DNA of 64,000 nt from Streptomyces sp. MNU76 (GTDB taxonomy: Bacteria; Actinomycetota; Actinomycetes; Streptomycetales; Streptomycetaceae). Numbering within the stretch: the first letter of the stretch is position 1; each line of letters starts with the position of its first letter. Location: contig NZ_JAJKLK010000006.1 of assembly GCF_020982545.1 (NCBI RefSeq), positions 372,001-436,000 of the forward strand. Reading direction: 5' to 3'. The notes under the pieces are model-generated. The model ran no database searches. It was not told the DNA's origin and saw nothing but the letters and a program-made list of their open reading frames with translations. Below, in pieces: positions 9,675 through 17,539 of the stretch. A program made the position numbers and the translations under genes.

Positions 9675-11129
9675 TCAGTCCGTGCCGGACTCCATCGCGG
9701 CGCGGTCCAGCAGCGCGTCCTCCTCCGAGACCTCACCGCGCGAGGCGATGGCCTCGGCTCCGCCCTGCGGCAGCTCCGGCATGGTGCCGATCAGCCCGGT
9801 CGCGGCGGCCTGGGAGGCGCCGACGGTGGGGCTGCCGGTGCCGATCAGGCCGAGACCCGCGTACTGCTCCAGCTTGGCGCGCGAGTCGGCGATGTCGAGG
9901 TTGCGCATGGTGAGCTGGCCGATCCGGTCGACCGGGCCGAAGGCCGAGTCCTCGGTGCGCTCCATGGACAGCTTGTCCGGGTGGTACGAGAACGCCGGGC
10001 CCGTGGTGTCGAGGATCGAGTAGTCCTCGCCGCGCCGCAGGCGGAGGGTGACCTCGCCGGTGACCGCCGCGCCGACCCAGCGCTGCAGCGACTCCCGGAT
10101 CATCAGTGCCTGCGGGTCCAGCCAGCGGCCCTCGTACATGAGGCGGCCGAGGCGACGGCCCTCGGAGTGGTACTGGGCGAGGGTGTCCTCGTTGTGGATG
10201 GCGTTGACGAGGCGCTCGTACGCGGCGTGCAGGAGGGCCATGCCGGGGGCCTCGTAGATGCCGCGGCTCTTGGCCTCGATGATGCGGTTCTCGATCTGGT
10301 CGGACATACCGAGGCCGTGGCGGCCGCCGATGGCGTTGGCCTCCATCACCAGGTCGACGGCGGAGGCGAACTCCTTGCCGTTGATGGTGACCGGGCGGCC
10401 CTGGTCGAAGCCGATCGTCACGTCCTCGGTGGCGATCTCGACCTCGGGGTCCCAGAACCGGACGCCCATGATCGGCTGCACGGTCTCGACGCCGGTGTCC
10501 AGGTGCTCCAGGGTCTTGGCCTCGTGGGTGGCGCCCCAGATGTTGGCGTCGGTGGAGTACGCCTTCTCCGTCGAGTCCCGGTACGGCAGCTGGTGCGCGA
10601 CCAGCCACTCGGACATCTCCTTGCGGCCACCGAGCTCGGTGACGAAGTGGGCGTCCAGCCAGGGCTTGTAGATCCTGAGGTGCGGGTTGGCGAGCAGGCC
10701 GTAGCGGTAGAACCGCTCGATGTCGTTGCCCTTGAAGGTCGAGCCGTCGCCCCAGATCTGGACGTCGTCCTCCAGCATCGCCCGGACCAGCAGGGTGCCG
10801 GTGACGGCACGGCCGAGGGGGGTCGTGTTGAAGTACGCCCGCCCGCCGGAGCGGATGTGGAACGCGCCGCAGGTCAGCGCGGCCAGGCCCTCCTCGACCA
10901 GCGCGGCACGGCAGTCGACCAGGCGCGCGATCTCGGCACCGTAGGTCTTCGCGCGGCCGGGCACCGAGGCGATGTCGGGCTCGTCGTACTGGCCGATGTC
11001 AGCCGTGTAGGTGCAGGGGACGGCACCCTTGTCACGCATCCACGCGACGGCGACCGAGGTGTCGAGCCCGCCCGAGAAGGCGATGCCGACGCGCTCGCCG
11101 GCCGGAAGAGAGGTGAGGACCTTGGACAT
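9675..11129 (-). CDS. argG: Argininosuccinate synthase
   Basis: 484 residues from ATG 11129. Condenses citrulline and aspartate with ATP to argininosuccinate, the penultimate step of arginine synthesis. The PP-loop ATP-binding motif AFSGGLDTS is near residues 17-25. Further markers are FNTTPLGRAVTGT, IWGDGSTFKGNDIERF and STDANIWGATHEAK. Its length and these motifs place it in the long (type 2) subfamily, as for the lone argG of Streptomyces, which lies away from the other arg genes in the chromosome arm. Loss of that region is a classic cause of arginine auxotrophy in S. lividans. It is transcribed alone and preceded by an ARG-box-like palindrome. Confidence 0.96.
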   Translation of the reverse strand: MSKVLTSLPAGERVGIAFSGGLDTSVAVAWMRDKGAVPCTYTADIGQYDEPDIASVPGRAKTYGAEIARLVDCRAALVEEGLAALTCGAFHIRSGGRAYFNTTPLGRAVTGTLLVRAMLEDDVQIWGDGSTFKGNDIERFYRYGLLANPHLRIYKPWLDAHFVTELGGRKEMSEWLVAHQLPYRDSTEKAYSTDANIWGATHEAKTLEHLDTGVETVQPIMGVRFWDPEVEIATEDVTIGFDQGRPVTINGKEFASAVDLVMEANAIGGRHGLGMSDQIENRIIEAKSRGIYEAPGMALLHAAYERLVNAIHNEDTLAQYHSEGRRLGRLMYEGRWLDPQALMIRESLQRWVGAAVTGEVTLRLRRGEDYSILDTTGPAFSYHPDKLSMERTEDSAFGPVDRIGQLTMRNLDIADSRAKLEQYAGLGLIGTGSPTVGASQAAATGLIGTMPELPQGGAEAIASRGEVSEEDALLDRAAMESGTD

Positions 11130-11166
11130 AGAAATTATTATGCATGGCAATGCATGATCATGCAAA
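11130..11166 (-). promoter_or_regulatory. ARG-box-like operator of argG
   Basis: An A/T-rich island in very GC-rich DNA, directly before the start codon. On the coding strand it contains TGCATGATCATGCA (a perfect palindrome) followed by TGCCATGCATAATAATTT. Such TGCAT/ATGCA-rich tandem sites match the arginine repressor boxes known from Streptomyces and other bacteria. Its position implies a very short 5' leader and repression by ArgR when arginine is plentiful. Site recognised by eye only. Confidence 0.65.
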
Positions 11167-11218
11167 GCGCCGTCCGGTGACGGCCCTCACGTCCGACGAC
11201 TGCCGCGCCCCACGGCGT

Positions 11219-11401
11219 TCACGTCCCGAGTTCGGTGAAGAGGGTCAGCTGGAGGGCGCCGGGGGCTTCGAGGCGGGAGTTCAGCGAGTTCCAGGGGGTG
11301 TGGGTCGGCTCGGCGATCACCTCGGCGCCGGCCGCCGCCAGCCTCGCCGTGGTCGCGGTCGAGTCGTCCACCTCGAAGGCGACCCGGATGTGGCCGGCCA
11401 C
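11219..11401 (-). pseudogene. VOC/glyoxalase family protein, C-terminal half
   Basis: 60 residues covering the second beta-alpha-beta-beta-beta module of a vicinal-oxygen-chelate protein: GHIRVAFEVDDSTATTARL, AAGAEVIAEPTHTPW, NSLNSRLEAPGALQLTLFTE. A whole family member is about 120-140 residues. The N-terminal half with its metal ligands is gone, and sequence upstream of 11402 is unrelated. Confidence 0.7.
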
Positions 11402-11443
11402 AGCTCCTGGCGGGGTTCGGGTCGTTTCGGGTCGGCGGGGGAA

Positions 11444-11469
11444 GGGCCCGTCGGCAGGCCGACGGGCCC
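11444..11469 (-). terminator. Terminator hairpin after the small secreted protein
   Basis: Perfect inverted repeat GGGCCCGTCGG (11444-11454) / CCGACGGGCCC (11459-11469) with a 4-base loop, 36 bp after the stop of the gene at 11505-11990 on the minus strand. Confidence 0.6.
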
Positions 11470-11504
11470 CGGCCTCAGTTCAGTGCAGGTCAGATCAAGT
11501 CAGG

Positions 11505-11990
11505 TCAGGTGAGCCAGGTGCCCGCCCCGCACGCGGAGGCGGTGACCCACTGGTGGGACCTGATGTTGTCGTTCACGACGGCACCGGACTGGTAGTAGTT
11601 GTCCGTGAGATTGTCGGCCCACAGCTCTCCCGGGGCGAGACAGACGTAGCCGAACTGGTACTGGTAGTCCTTCTCGGCGTAGAACGCGACGACGTCCTTG
11701 CCCCCGAGGAACCCGCTGTTCATCACGGAGGACGGCGCGAGGTGGTCCGGTGAGTTGAACACCCCCTCGTTCCCGCTGTCGCCCCAGAAGCGGTCGTTCC
11801 CCGGCGTCGTGCCGAGGAGGATGCCCTGGCAGCCCCAGTCCTGCCAGACCCTCAGATTGCCGTCCCGGCTGTTGGGCCACTCCTCCCCGCAGACGCTCTC
11901 GTCCGCCGACGTGGCGGACGCGGTCGGTGCTCCGAGCCCGAGGGAGGCGAGGGCGATGACGACGGCGGCGGCTATGGCTGGTCTGCGCAT
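11505..11990 (-). CDS. Small secreted protein, peptidase-inhibitor I36 / crystallin-like
   Basis: 161 residues from ATG 11990, with AGGAG at ideal spacing. A Sec signal peptide (AAAVVIALASLGLGAPTASA) is followed by a mature domain with four Cys and aromatic, Gly-rich strands (FYAEKDYQYQFGYVCLAPGE, DNLTDNYYQSGAVVNDNIRS). The VxFYxxxxY pattern with GxLW...NxxYxSGxxxND is like the beta/gamma-crystallin fold of Streptomyces SMI/I36 inhibitors. The assignment is by pattern. It starts 18 bp after the upstream lipoprotein stop, so the two form an operon. Confidence 0.75.
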   Translation of the reverse strand: MRRPAIAAAVVIALASLGLGAPTASATSADESVCGEEWPNSRDGNLRVWQDWGCQGILLGTTPGNDRFWGDSGNEGVFNSPDHLAPSSVMNSGFLGGKDVVAFYAEKDYQYQFGYVCLAPGELWADNLTDNYYQSGAVVNDNIRSHQWVTASACGAGTWLT

Positions 11991-12008
11991 GTGTACTCCT
12001 TGGTGTGG

Positions 12009-12917
12009 TCAGGCCCGTGGGCCGACGATCTTCCGGGCGAGGTCCAGCGCCCGGTGCTGGAGCCGGGTGTAGGTGTCGAGCTCTTCGCCGTAGCGGTCGC
12101 GCAGCTGGTCGAGGTAGTGGCTCTCGCGCTCCTCGCCGATGGAGCGGAGGTCGGCGTCCCGGGCGCAGGTCGCGTCGGCCACGGCGAGCTTCCTCTCCGC
12201 CTCGAAGACCCCGGGCTCGGCCACCCGGTCGGACCGCGCGATGGCTGCCCGACGGGAGGCACCCGGGTCCTCGTAGTCGTGTCCCGCCCGCTTCATACAG
12301 CGCGACCAGACGTCTATTGCCGCCGAGAAACGCCGGTCGGCCAGCATCTTGGGGACGTAGAGCGACCGGAGGTGGCCGGAGACCTTCTCCGCGCGGAACC
12401 ATTCCCGGGGGTCCCCGTACAGCTTCTTCTCGGACTCGGCCACGCAGCCGCCCAGGCGCTTGCGCACCGTGCCGCCGCCGCCGGGAATCTCGGCGCTGAT
12501 CACCGGCCCGTCGATCCCGCCGTCGAGCGCCAGGTCGTAGGCCGTGCGGCGCTGCTCGGGGAGACGCTTGCGGTAGGCAAGGTTGGGGTTGGCGGCGCGG
12601 GCGACGGCCTCCTCGGCCTGGAGGCGACTGCCGTAGCCGTACGTGCGGGCCCAGTCGACGTCGTCCAGCACATAGCCGAGGGTGCGGCTCTTCGCCAGAC
12701 TGAGCCGCTCGGCCTCCCAGAACTCGAAGCCCTGCCGACGCATGCAACCGCCGATCAGGCGCTGCTGCGCGTCCGAGATCCGCAGTTGCTCGGACTCGGT
12801 CAACTGCCGTGCGGTGCCCGCCTCCTGACGCTCCGCACTCGCCGGGGAGCGCTGGGCGCCGGCGCAGCCGGTGATGACGGCGGACACGAGGAGCAAGCTG
12901 ATCGCGGCCTTGCGCAT
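12009..12917 (-). CDS. Lipoprotein of unknown function
   Basis: 302 residues from ATG 12917 (GAGAGG upstream). Type II signal peptide LLLVSAVITGC gives a lipid-anchored protein. The mature part is mostly helical, with repeated pairs of Cys in contexts such as GGCMRRQGFEF and WSRCMKRAGHDY, a pattern common in Streptomyces lipoproteins. First gene of a two-gene operon with the crystallin-like secreted protein. No enzymatic motif recognised. Confidence 0.8.
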   Translation of the reverse strand: MRKAAISLLLVSAVITGCAGAQRSPASAERQEAGTARQLTESEQLRISDAQQRLIGGCMRRQGFEFWEAERLSLAKSRTLGYVLDDVDWARTYGYGSRLQAEEAVARAANPNLAYRKRLPEQRRTAYDLALDGGIDGPVISAEIPGGGGTVRKRLGGCVAESEKKLYGDPREWFRAEKVSGHLRSLYVPKMLADRRFSAAIDVWSRCMKRAGHDYEDPGASRRAAIARSDRVAEPGVFEAERKLAVADATCARDADLRSIGEERESHYLDQLRDRYGEELDTYTRLQHRALDLARKIVGPRA

Positions 12918-13232
12918 GACGTCCTCTCGCGTGGGGCGTGAAGGAGGGTGCGAGCGGTAGGCGGGTCGGCTCCGGTGCGACCGGGCTCACGCCGTCAGCG
13001 TGATTGATCGATGAACGAACGCGCCAGGACTTTCAGTGCTCTCCGAAAGTGGCACGTCACGACCAGAGGCCGGCACACCGGCCACGCAAAGAATGCAGTA
13101 ACGCTCATAAGCACTCATACCGACGCCGCGAGCACCGGCCGGACGTCGGCCGGACGTCGGCCCAGCAGATGCCTGGCCGGACATCGGCCGGACCTGCCGA
13201 CGCGGGCGTCATCCAGACAACAGGGGGACACC
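12918..13232. other. Divergent intergenic region with short direct repeats
   Basis: 315 bp between the lipoprotein (-) and the ArsR-type gene (+). Its right part (13139-13197) holds four spaced copies of CCGGAC in a GGCCGGAC(G/A)TC context: two copies of GGCCGGACGTC back to back, one GGCCGGACATC and one GGCCGGACC. They sit 36-95 bp before the GTG start and could be binding sites. The left part is featureless. Confidence 0.45.
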
Positions 13233-14231
13233 GTGCTGAGCATCCACTTCACGACCGAGGACATGGCCAACACCCGCCTGGCCGCCGAACCTGACGTGCT
13301 CTGGGAGGCGCTGCTGAGCCTGCACGCCCTGCAGAAGCGACCCGGCAGCAAGGAGTTCGGCCTGTGGCGCGACCGGACCCGCGGCCGGCTGCTCGGCGGC
13401 ACGGCGGATCTGACCCGCATGCTGTGCGAACTTGCGCCGCCCGTGGGCTACTCGGCGGACTTCCTCACTCCGACCGCGGGCGTCTCCTGCCTGGACGAGG
13501 CCCTCGACGTCCTGCTCGCCACCGCGCGAACCCGGCTGCGCGCGGACCTCGGCGACCTGGTCCCCCGGCGTGCCCCGGCCCCCTGGCTGGGTGCGCTGGC
13601 CGCCGGTGACGCGGCGGTCGTCAGGACCCTCGGAGAGGCCGTCCGGAGTTACCACCGGACAGCCCTGGCCCCCTACTGGCGTGCCGTCCACGCCCAGTTG
13701 GAGGCCGACCGGGCCACCCGGCTGCACGCCCTGGCCACCGGAGGCGTCGCACGGCTGCTCACCCAGCTGCACCCGCAGGCGCGCTGGCGACCGCCTGTAC
13801 TCGAACTCCCCTACCCCGTGGACCAGGGCCTCTTCCTCAACGGCCGAGGGCTGGTGCTCCTGCCGTCGTTCTTCTGCTTCGGCGTCCCCATCACGCTCAA
13901 GAACCCCGACACGGCTCCCGTGCTGGTCTATCCCGTCGTCCGCAGCCGGGGCTGGGCGGGGGGAGCCACCGCGCAGGACGGGGCGGTCCCCCGCCCGCTG
14001 GCGGCGCTGCTGGGCCGCACCCGGGCGACGGTCATGCAGTTGCTCGTGCACGCCAGCACCACCGGGGAACTGGCCCGTCGCGCGGACATCTCCGCGGCGT
14101 CGGCGAGCCAGCACGCCACTGTGCTGCGCCAGGCCGGGCTGGTCTCCACGCACAGACAGGGCAACACCGTGCGGCACACGCTCTCGCCACTCGGTGCCGA
14201 ACTCCTCAACTCCCCCCGCGGACCCCACTGA
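13233..14231 (+). CDS. ArsR-type winged-helix transcriptional regulator
   Basis: 332 residues from GTG 13233, preceded by CAGGGGGA. The long N-terminal domain (about 1-240, DUF5937-like) is helical with a beta part (LPYPVDQGLFLNGRGLVLLP). The C-terminal domain is a winged helix: LAALLGRTRATVMQLL, TTGELARRADISAASASQH, ATVLRQAGLVSTHRQGNTV. In this family the sensor is N-terminal and the DNA-binding domain C-terminal. Target unknown, and no adjacent transporter. The 3' end overlaps the convergent exonuclease by 26 bp. Confidence 0.85.
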   Translation: MLSIHFTTEDMANTRLAAEPDVLWEALLSLHALQKRPGSKEFGLWRDRTRGRLLGGTADLTRMLCELAPPVGYSADFLTPTAGVSCLDEALDVLLATARTRLRADLGDLVPRRAPAPWLGALAAGDAAVVRTLGEAVRSYHRTALAPYWRAVHAQLEADRATRLHALATGGVARLLTQLHPQARWRPPVLELPYPVDQGLFLNGRGLVLLPSFFCFGVPITLKNPDTAPVLVYPVVRSRGWAGGATAQDGAVPRPLAALLGRTRATVMQLLVHASTTGELARRADISAASASQHATVLRQAGLVSTHRQGNTVRHTLSPLGAELLNSPRGPH

Positions 14232-14838
14232 CCCCATGGACCCGGAGAAGACCGTCCGGCAGCGCCACCCCCGTGCCCGACAAGTGGCGCAGGGCCGTCG
14301 CGATGGAGTGGCAGTCGAACAGGGCCGAGTGTTCGTCGCCCGGGGCGGCGGGCCGGGGGAGGCCCAGGGTCTGCCACAGACGGCCCGAGTTGACGCCCGC
14401 CGTCGCCGGGGCGACCGCGTTCAGCCACGGACGGACGTTGAGGAAGCCCGGGACGAGCGCACTGTGCTCGATCTTCTCGCCCCGGGCCCGGGCCCAGCCG
14501 ATGTTCTCGCCGAGGACGAGCATGTCGTTGCCGTAGGAGAGGACGGCCCCGCCCCGGCAGAAGGCGAGGAAGTCGCTCAGGGCCCGGGCCGGCGGGAGGC
14601 CGTCCCGGTCCACGCTCCGCTGGTCGATGCCGGTGAGGGTGGTGAAGAAGGGCGAGAGTCGAGGGTTCACCACCGGGCGGAGAAGCGTCTCGTACTCCTC
14701 GACGACGGAGTACTCCTCGTCCACGCGCACCGCGCCGATCTGCACGATCTCCCGCAGTTGGCCGGGCGCCGACCAGTCCTGCTCCATGGCTCCCGGCCAG
14801 GTCGTGTACTCCAGGTCGAAGATGACGAAGGTGGGCAA
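14206..14838 (-). CDS. DEDDh 3'-5' exonuclease domain protein
   Basis: 210 residues from TTG 14838, with AGGGAG upstream. Exonuclease signature in order: FDLEYTTW (D, E), the middle motif with YGNDM (D) and HSALFDCHSIA (H, D), so the DEDDh type of the RNase T / DNA polymerase III epsilon / ERI-1 superfamily. The metal ligands are all present. Likely removes 3' nucleotides from RNA or DNA; the substrate cannot be told. Convergent with and overlapping the ArsR gene. Confidence 0.82.
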   Translation of the reverse strand: MPTFVIFDLEYTTWPGAMEQDWSAPGQLREIVQIGAVRVDEEYSVVEEYETLLRPVVNPRLSPFFTTLTGIDQRSVDRDGLPPARALSDFLAFCRGGAVLSYGNDMLVLGENIGWARARGEKIEHSALVPGFLNVRPWLNAVAPATAGVNSGRLWQTLGLPRPAAPGDEHSALFDCHSIATALRHLSGTGVALPDGLLRVHGVSGVRGGS

Positions 14839-14877
14839 GACGTGCGCTCCCTGGGGTGCGAGGACGGTTGAGGACGA

Positions 14878-16266
14878 CTACGGAAGCGTCCTACCCAGCA
14901 GACCGTCCGGCAGGATCCCGTCCGGCAAAATCCCGTCCGGCAGGATCCTGCCCGCGTCCCCCGCCGCGAGCCGCGACTTCAGCCCCGCACCCGACCCCGA
15001 ACCGTCCCTCGCTCCGGCCCCTGCTCCCTCGTCCTCCAGCATCGGGCAGAGCGCCTTGTTGACGTGGGCGCCGATCGCCTCGTCGATCGGGCTCGGCTCC
15101 AGCGCCGTACCGTCCGCGTTGAGGCGCTGGTACTTCATCAGGTTCCAGCCCATGGACAGCTGACGCTTACCGTCCGCGCTGGTCAGGCTGATGGTGCCCG
15201 CGCCGAAGACCCCGCCGTCATGCCCCCAGAACCGGGCGCAGCCGGGCACGTCGAAGGTGTAGATGCCGAGGCCGTAGTCGATCGCGGCGCCCGGGGCGAT
15301 CTCCACCGGGACCGTGCGCCGCATCTCGGCGAGGGACGACCGGCGGAGCAGATCACCGGTGAGCAGCTCGCGGTAGAAGCGGTTGAGGTCGTCGGTCGTG
15401 GAGACGATCGCGCCGGCCGTGTACGCCCAGGACATGTCGTAGACGCTGTAGTCGCGGGGCGGGTCGATGAGACCGTAGAACGACTCGTACATCCTGGGGT
15501 GCGGGCCCTTGATGTACGCGGTGCGCGGGTACGAGGTGTGGCGCAGGCCGGCGCGCTCGATGACGTTGCGGGTGATGTACGTCGAGGCCTTCTGGCCGGT
15601 GACCTTCTCCAGGATCAGGCCGGCCACGACGTAGTTGGTGTTGGAGTAGCTGCCCGGCTGCGCGCCGGGGGTGCCGGTGGCGGGGGCCGCGAGGCCCAGC
15701 CGTACGAGTTCGCGGGGACCGATCTCGCGGAAGCGGTGCTCGTCGAGGCTGGCGGTGGAGTTCTGGGCGAGGGAGGGGAAGGCGCCGAGGACGTAGTCGC
15801 CTATGTGGCTGGTGTGGTTGAGGAGCATCCGCACGGTGATGGCGTCCCCGCGCTCCCGCCCGTCCCCGTCGCTTCCGCCGCCCTCGAACAGCTCGGGCAC
15901 ATAGCGGGTGACCGGCGCGTCGAGACGGATCCGGCCCCGCTCCACCTGCTGCAGGAGCGCCACGGCCGTGAACGTCTTGCTGATGCTGCCGACACGGTGC
16001 CGCATGGTCGGGGTGACCTTCCGCCCCGTGTCCACGTCGGCCAGCCCGGCCGCGCCGGCCCAGCGCTCCCGGCCGTCCCGCACCGCCGCGTACGTGCCGT
16101 ACATCCCGGCCTCGTGGACCGCGTCGAGCGTCTCGCGCAGCTCGGCCCGGTCCAGTTTGCCCGACGACGCCGACGACGCCGGGGCTGCGGCCTCGGCCCC
16201 GGGCACCGCCGCGGCCAGCAGAAGCGTGGTGCCCAGCGCGGTCCCGGCGAGCTGTTTGATACGCAC
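14878..16266 (-). CDS. Secreted serine hydrolase, beta-lactamase / D-Ala-D-Ala carboxypeptidase family
   Basis: 462 residues from GTG 16266 (GGGGGAG upstream). Signal peptide LAGTALGTTLLLAAAVPGAEA. The penicillin-recognising fold shows SxxK as SISK, the YxN motif YSNTNY and WGHDGG in place of KTG (HxG, as in class C-like esterases and DD-peptidases). Acts outside the membrane on peptidoglycan peptides or esters. The C-terminus carries an odd ILPDG repeat, encoded by 15-bp tandem repeats near 14900-14950. Confidence 0.88.
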   Translation of the reverse strand: MRIKQLAGTALGTTLLLAAAVPGAEAAAPASSASSGKLDRAELRETLDAVHEAGMYGTYAAVRDGRERWAGAAGLADVDTGRKVTPTMRHRVGSISKTFTAVALLQQVERGRIRLDAPVTRYVPELFEGGGSDGDGRERGDAITVRMLLNHTSHIGDYVLGAFPSLAQNSTASLDEHRFREIGPRELVRLGLAAPATGTPGAQPGSYSNTNYVVAGLILEKVTGQKASTYITRNVIERAGLRHTSYPRTAYIKGPHPRMYESFYGLIDPPRDYSVYDMSWAYTAGAIVSTTDDLNRFYRELLTGDLLRRSSLAEMRRTVPVEIAPGAAIDYGLGIYTFDVPGCARFWGHDGGVFGAGTISLTSADGKRQLSMGWNLMKYQRLNADGTALEPSPIDEAIGAHVNKALCPMLEDEGAGAGARDGSGSGAGLKSRLAAGDAGRILPDGILPDGILPDGLLGRTLP

Positions 16267-16393
16267 GAGTTCTCCCCCTCGTTCCTGACGTTCCTGACGT
16301 TCGGACGACCCGGGACGGTCAACTCCCGGGCCCTGTCAGGCGATTGTCACGAACAACCCGTGCGCTCTACATCCGTCCCGCGGACGATCAGTC

Positions 16394-17394
16394 TCACAGC
16401 GGGGCCATGACATCTGTCATGGCTCGCCGGACCGGGTGCTCGCTCAACTCCCTTGCCAAGGGAGGGATTTCACGTGCCTTCACTTCCCCTCTGGGTCGCC
16501 ACCGACCGCCCGCGAGGTTGCCTCCCCGGCACTCCCCGCCTGTCCAGTCTCCCCGGTCTGTCCGGTCTGTCCGGCGCCCCGCCCTCCCCGCCTCCCCGAA
16601 CCGTGCCAACGCCACCCCGCCCGCCACACAGCACACGAAGCCGAGCACGGCCGACCACGCGTACCCGTCGCGGGTCGAGTCGCCGAGCCACGCCACCCCG
16701 AAGCCCCCCGGCCACACGGTCTCGCAGATGACCATCGCCGCCGTGGCCGCCGTCACCGAGCCGGACTGGAGAGCCTGGACGAGCAGGAGGTACCCGCCGA
16801 GGCCGGAGACGACGACGGCGTACGCCGACGGCTGGGCCAGGACCCCGAGGACCGTGGTGTCCGGCAGCAGGCGTACGGCGATCGCGGTGAGGCCGAACTC
16901 AGGCCGGCCGCCGCGCCGAGGACGACGGCCCGGCCCCTCCGCAGCCGGCCGCCCACGACCCAGCCGCCCGCCACCACCAGCACCGACGCGACGAGCACCG
17001 CCACCCGCAGCGCGGTGTCACCGTCCCCGTCGCCCGCGCGCCCGGCGGACACCGCCAGTGTCGCCAGCCCCAGGACCACGACGGCCACGGCGGCCCACTC
17101 CGCCCGTCGTGGCCGCAGCCCCAGGACGACCGTGCCGGCCACCGCCGTGACCGCCAACGACGCGGCCACCGCCGCCTCCACCAGGAACACCGGTGCCAGC
17201 CGCAGCGCCACCACCTGGGCCGCGAAGCCGAGCGTGTCCAGTCCCGCACCCGCGAGGAAGGGCCAGCCGCGCAGCACCTCCACCACGGTCCGCCCCCGCT
17301 CGCGCGCACCCCCGTCGCCGCGCGCGGCCGCCACCCTTCGCGCGCCCAGCGCCTGCAGGTGCGACACCAGGGCGGGGCGCCCACGACCGCACAA
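16394..17394 (-). pseudogene. DMT/EamA-type permease, truncated and frameshifted
   Basis: Reads as a drug/metabolite transporter: HLQALGARRVAAARGD, then helices VVALRLAPVFLVEAAVAASL, AVAVVVLGLATLAV and VAVLVASVLVVAGGWVVGG. Near 16897 the frame changes (one base missing between CTGAG and TTCGG), continuing as FGLTAIAVRLLPDTTV and VTAATAAMVICETVWPG to a stop at 16394. The first membrane helix and a credible start are missing at the right end (about 17360-17394), so besides the frameshift the gene looks 5'-truncated. Confidence 0.7.
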
Positions 17395-17539
17395 AGTCCG
17401 ACAGAGTCATTGATTCGGTTCTGTTCGAAGTCCTAGGGTGGGCGCGGTTTTTCAACAACATCAGACAGCAACCGACGCTCCTCGTCCCACACGTCTCTCC
17501 GTACGTGCACCCCCTGTCATCGCGAGGAAGGCCCCGGCA

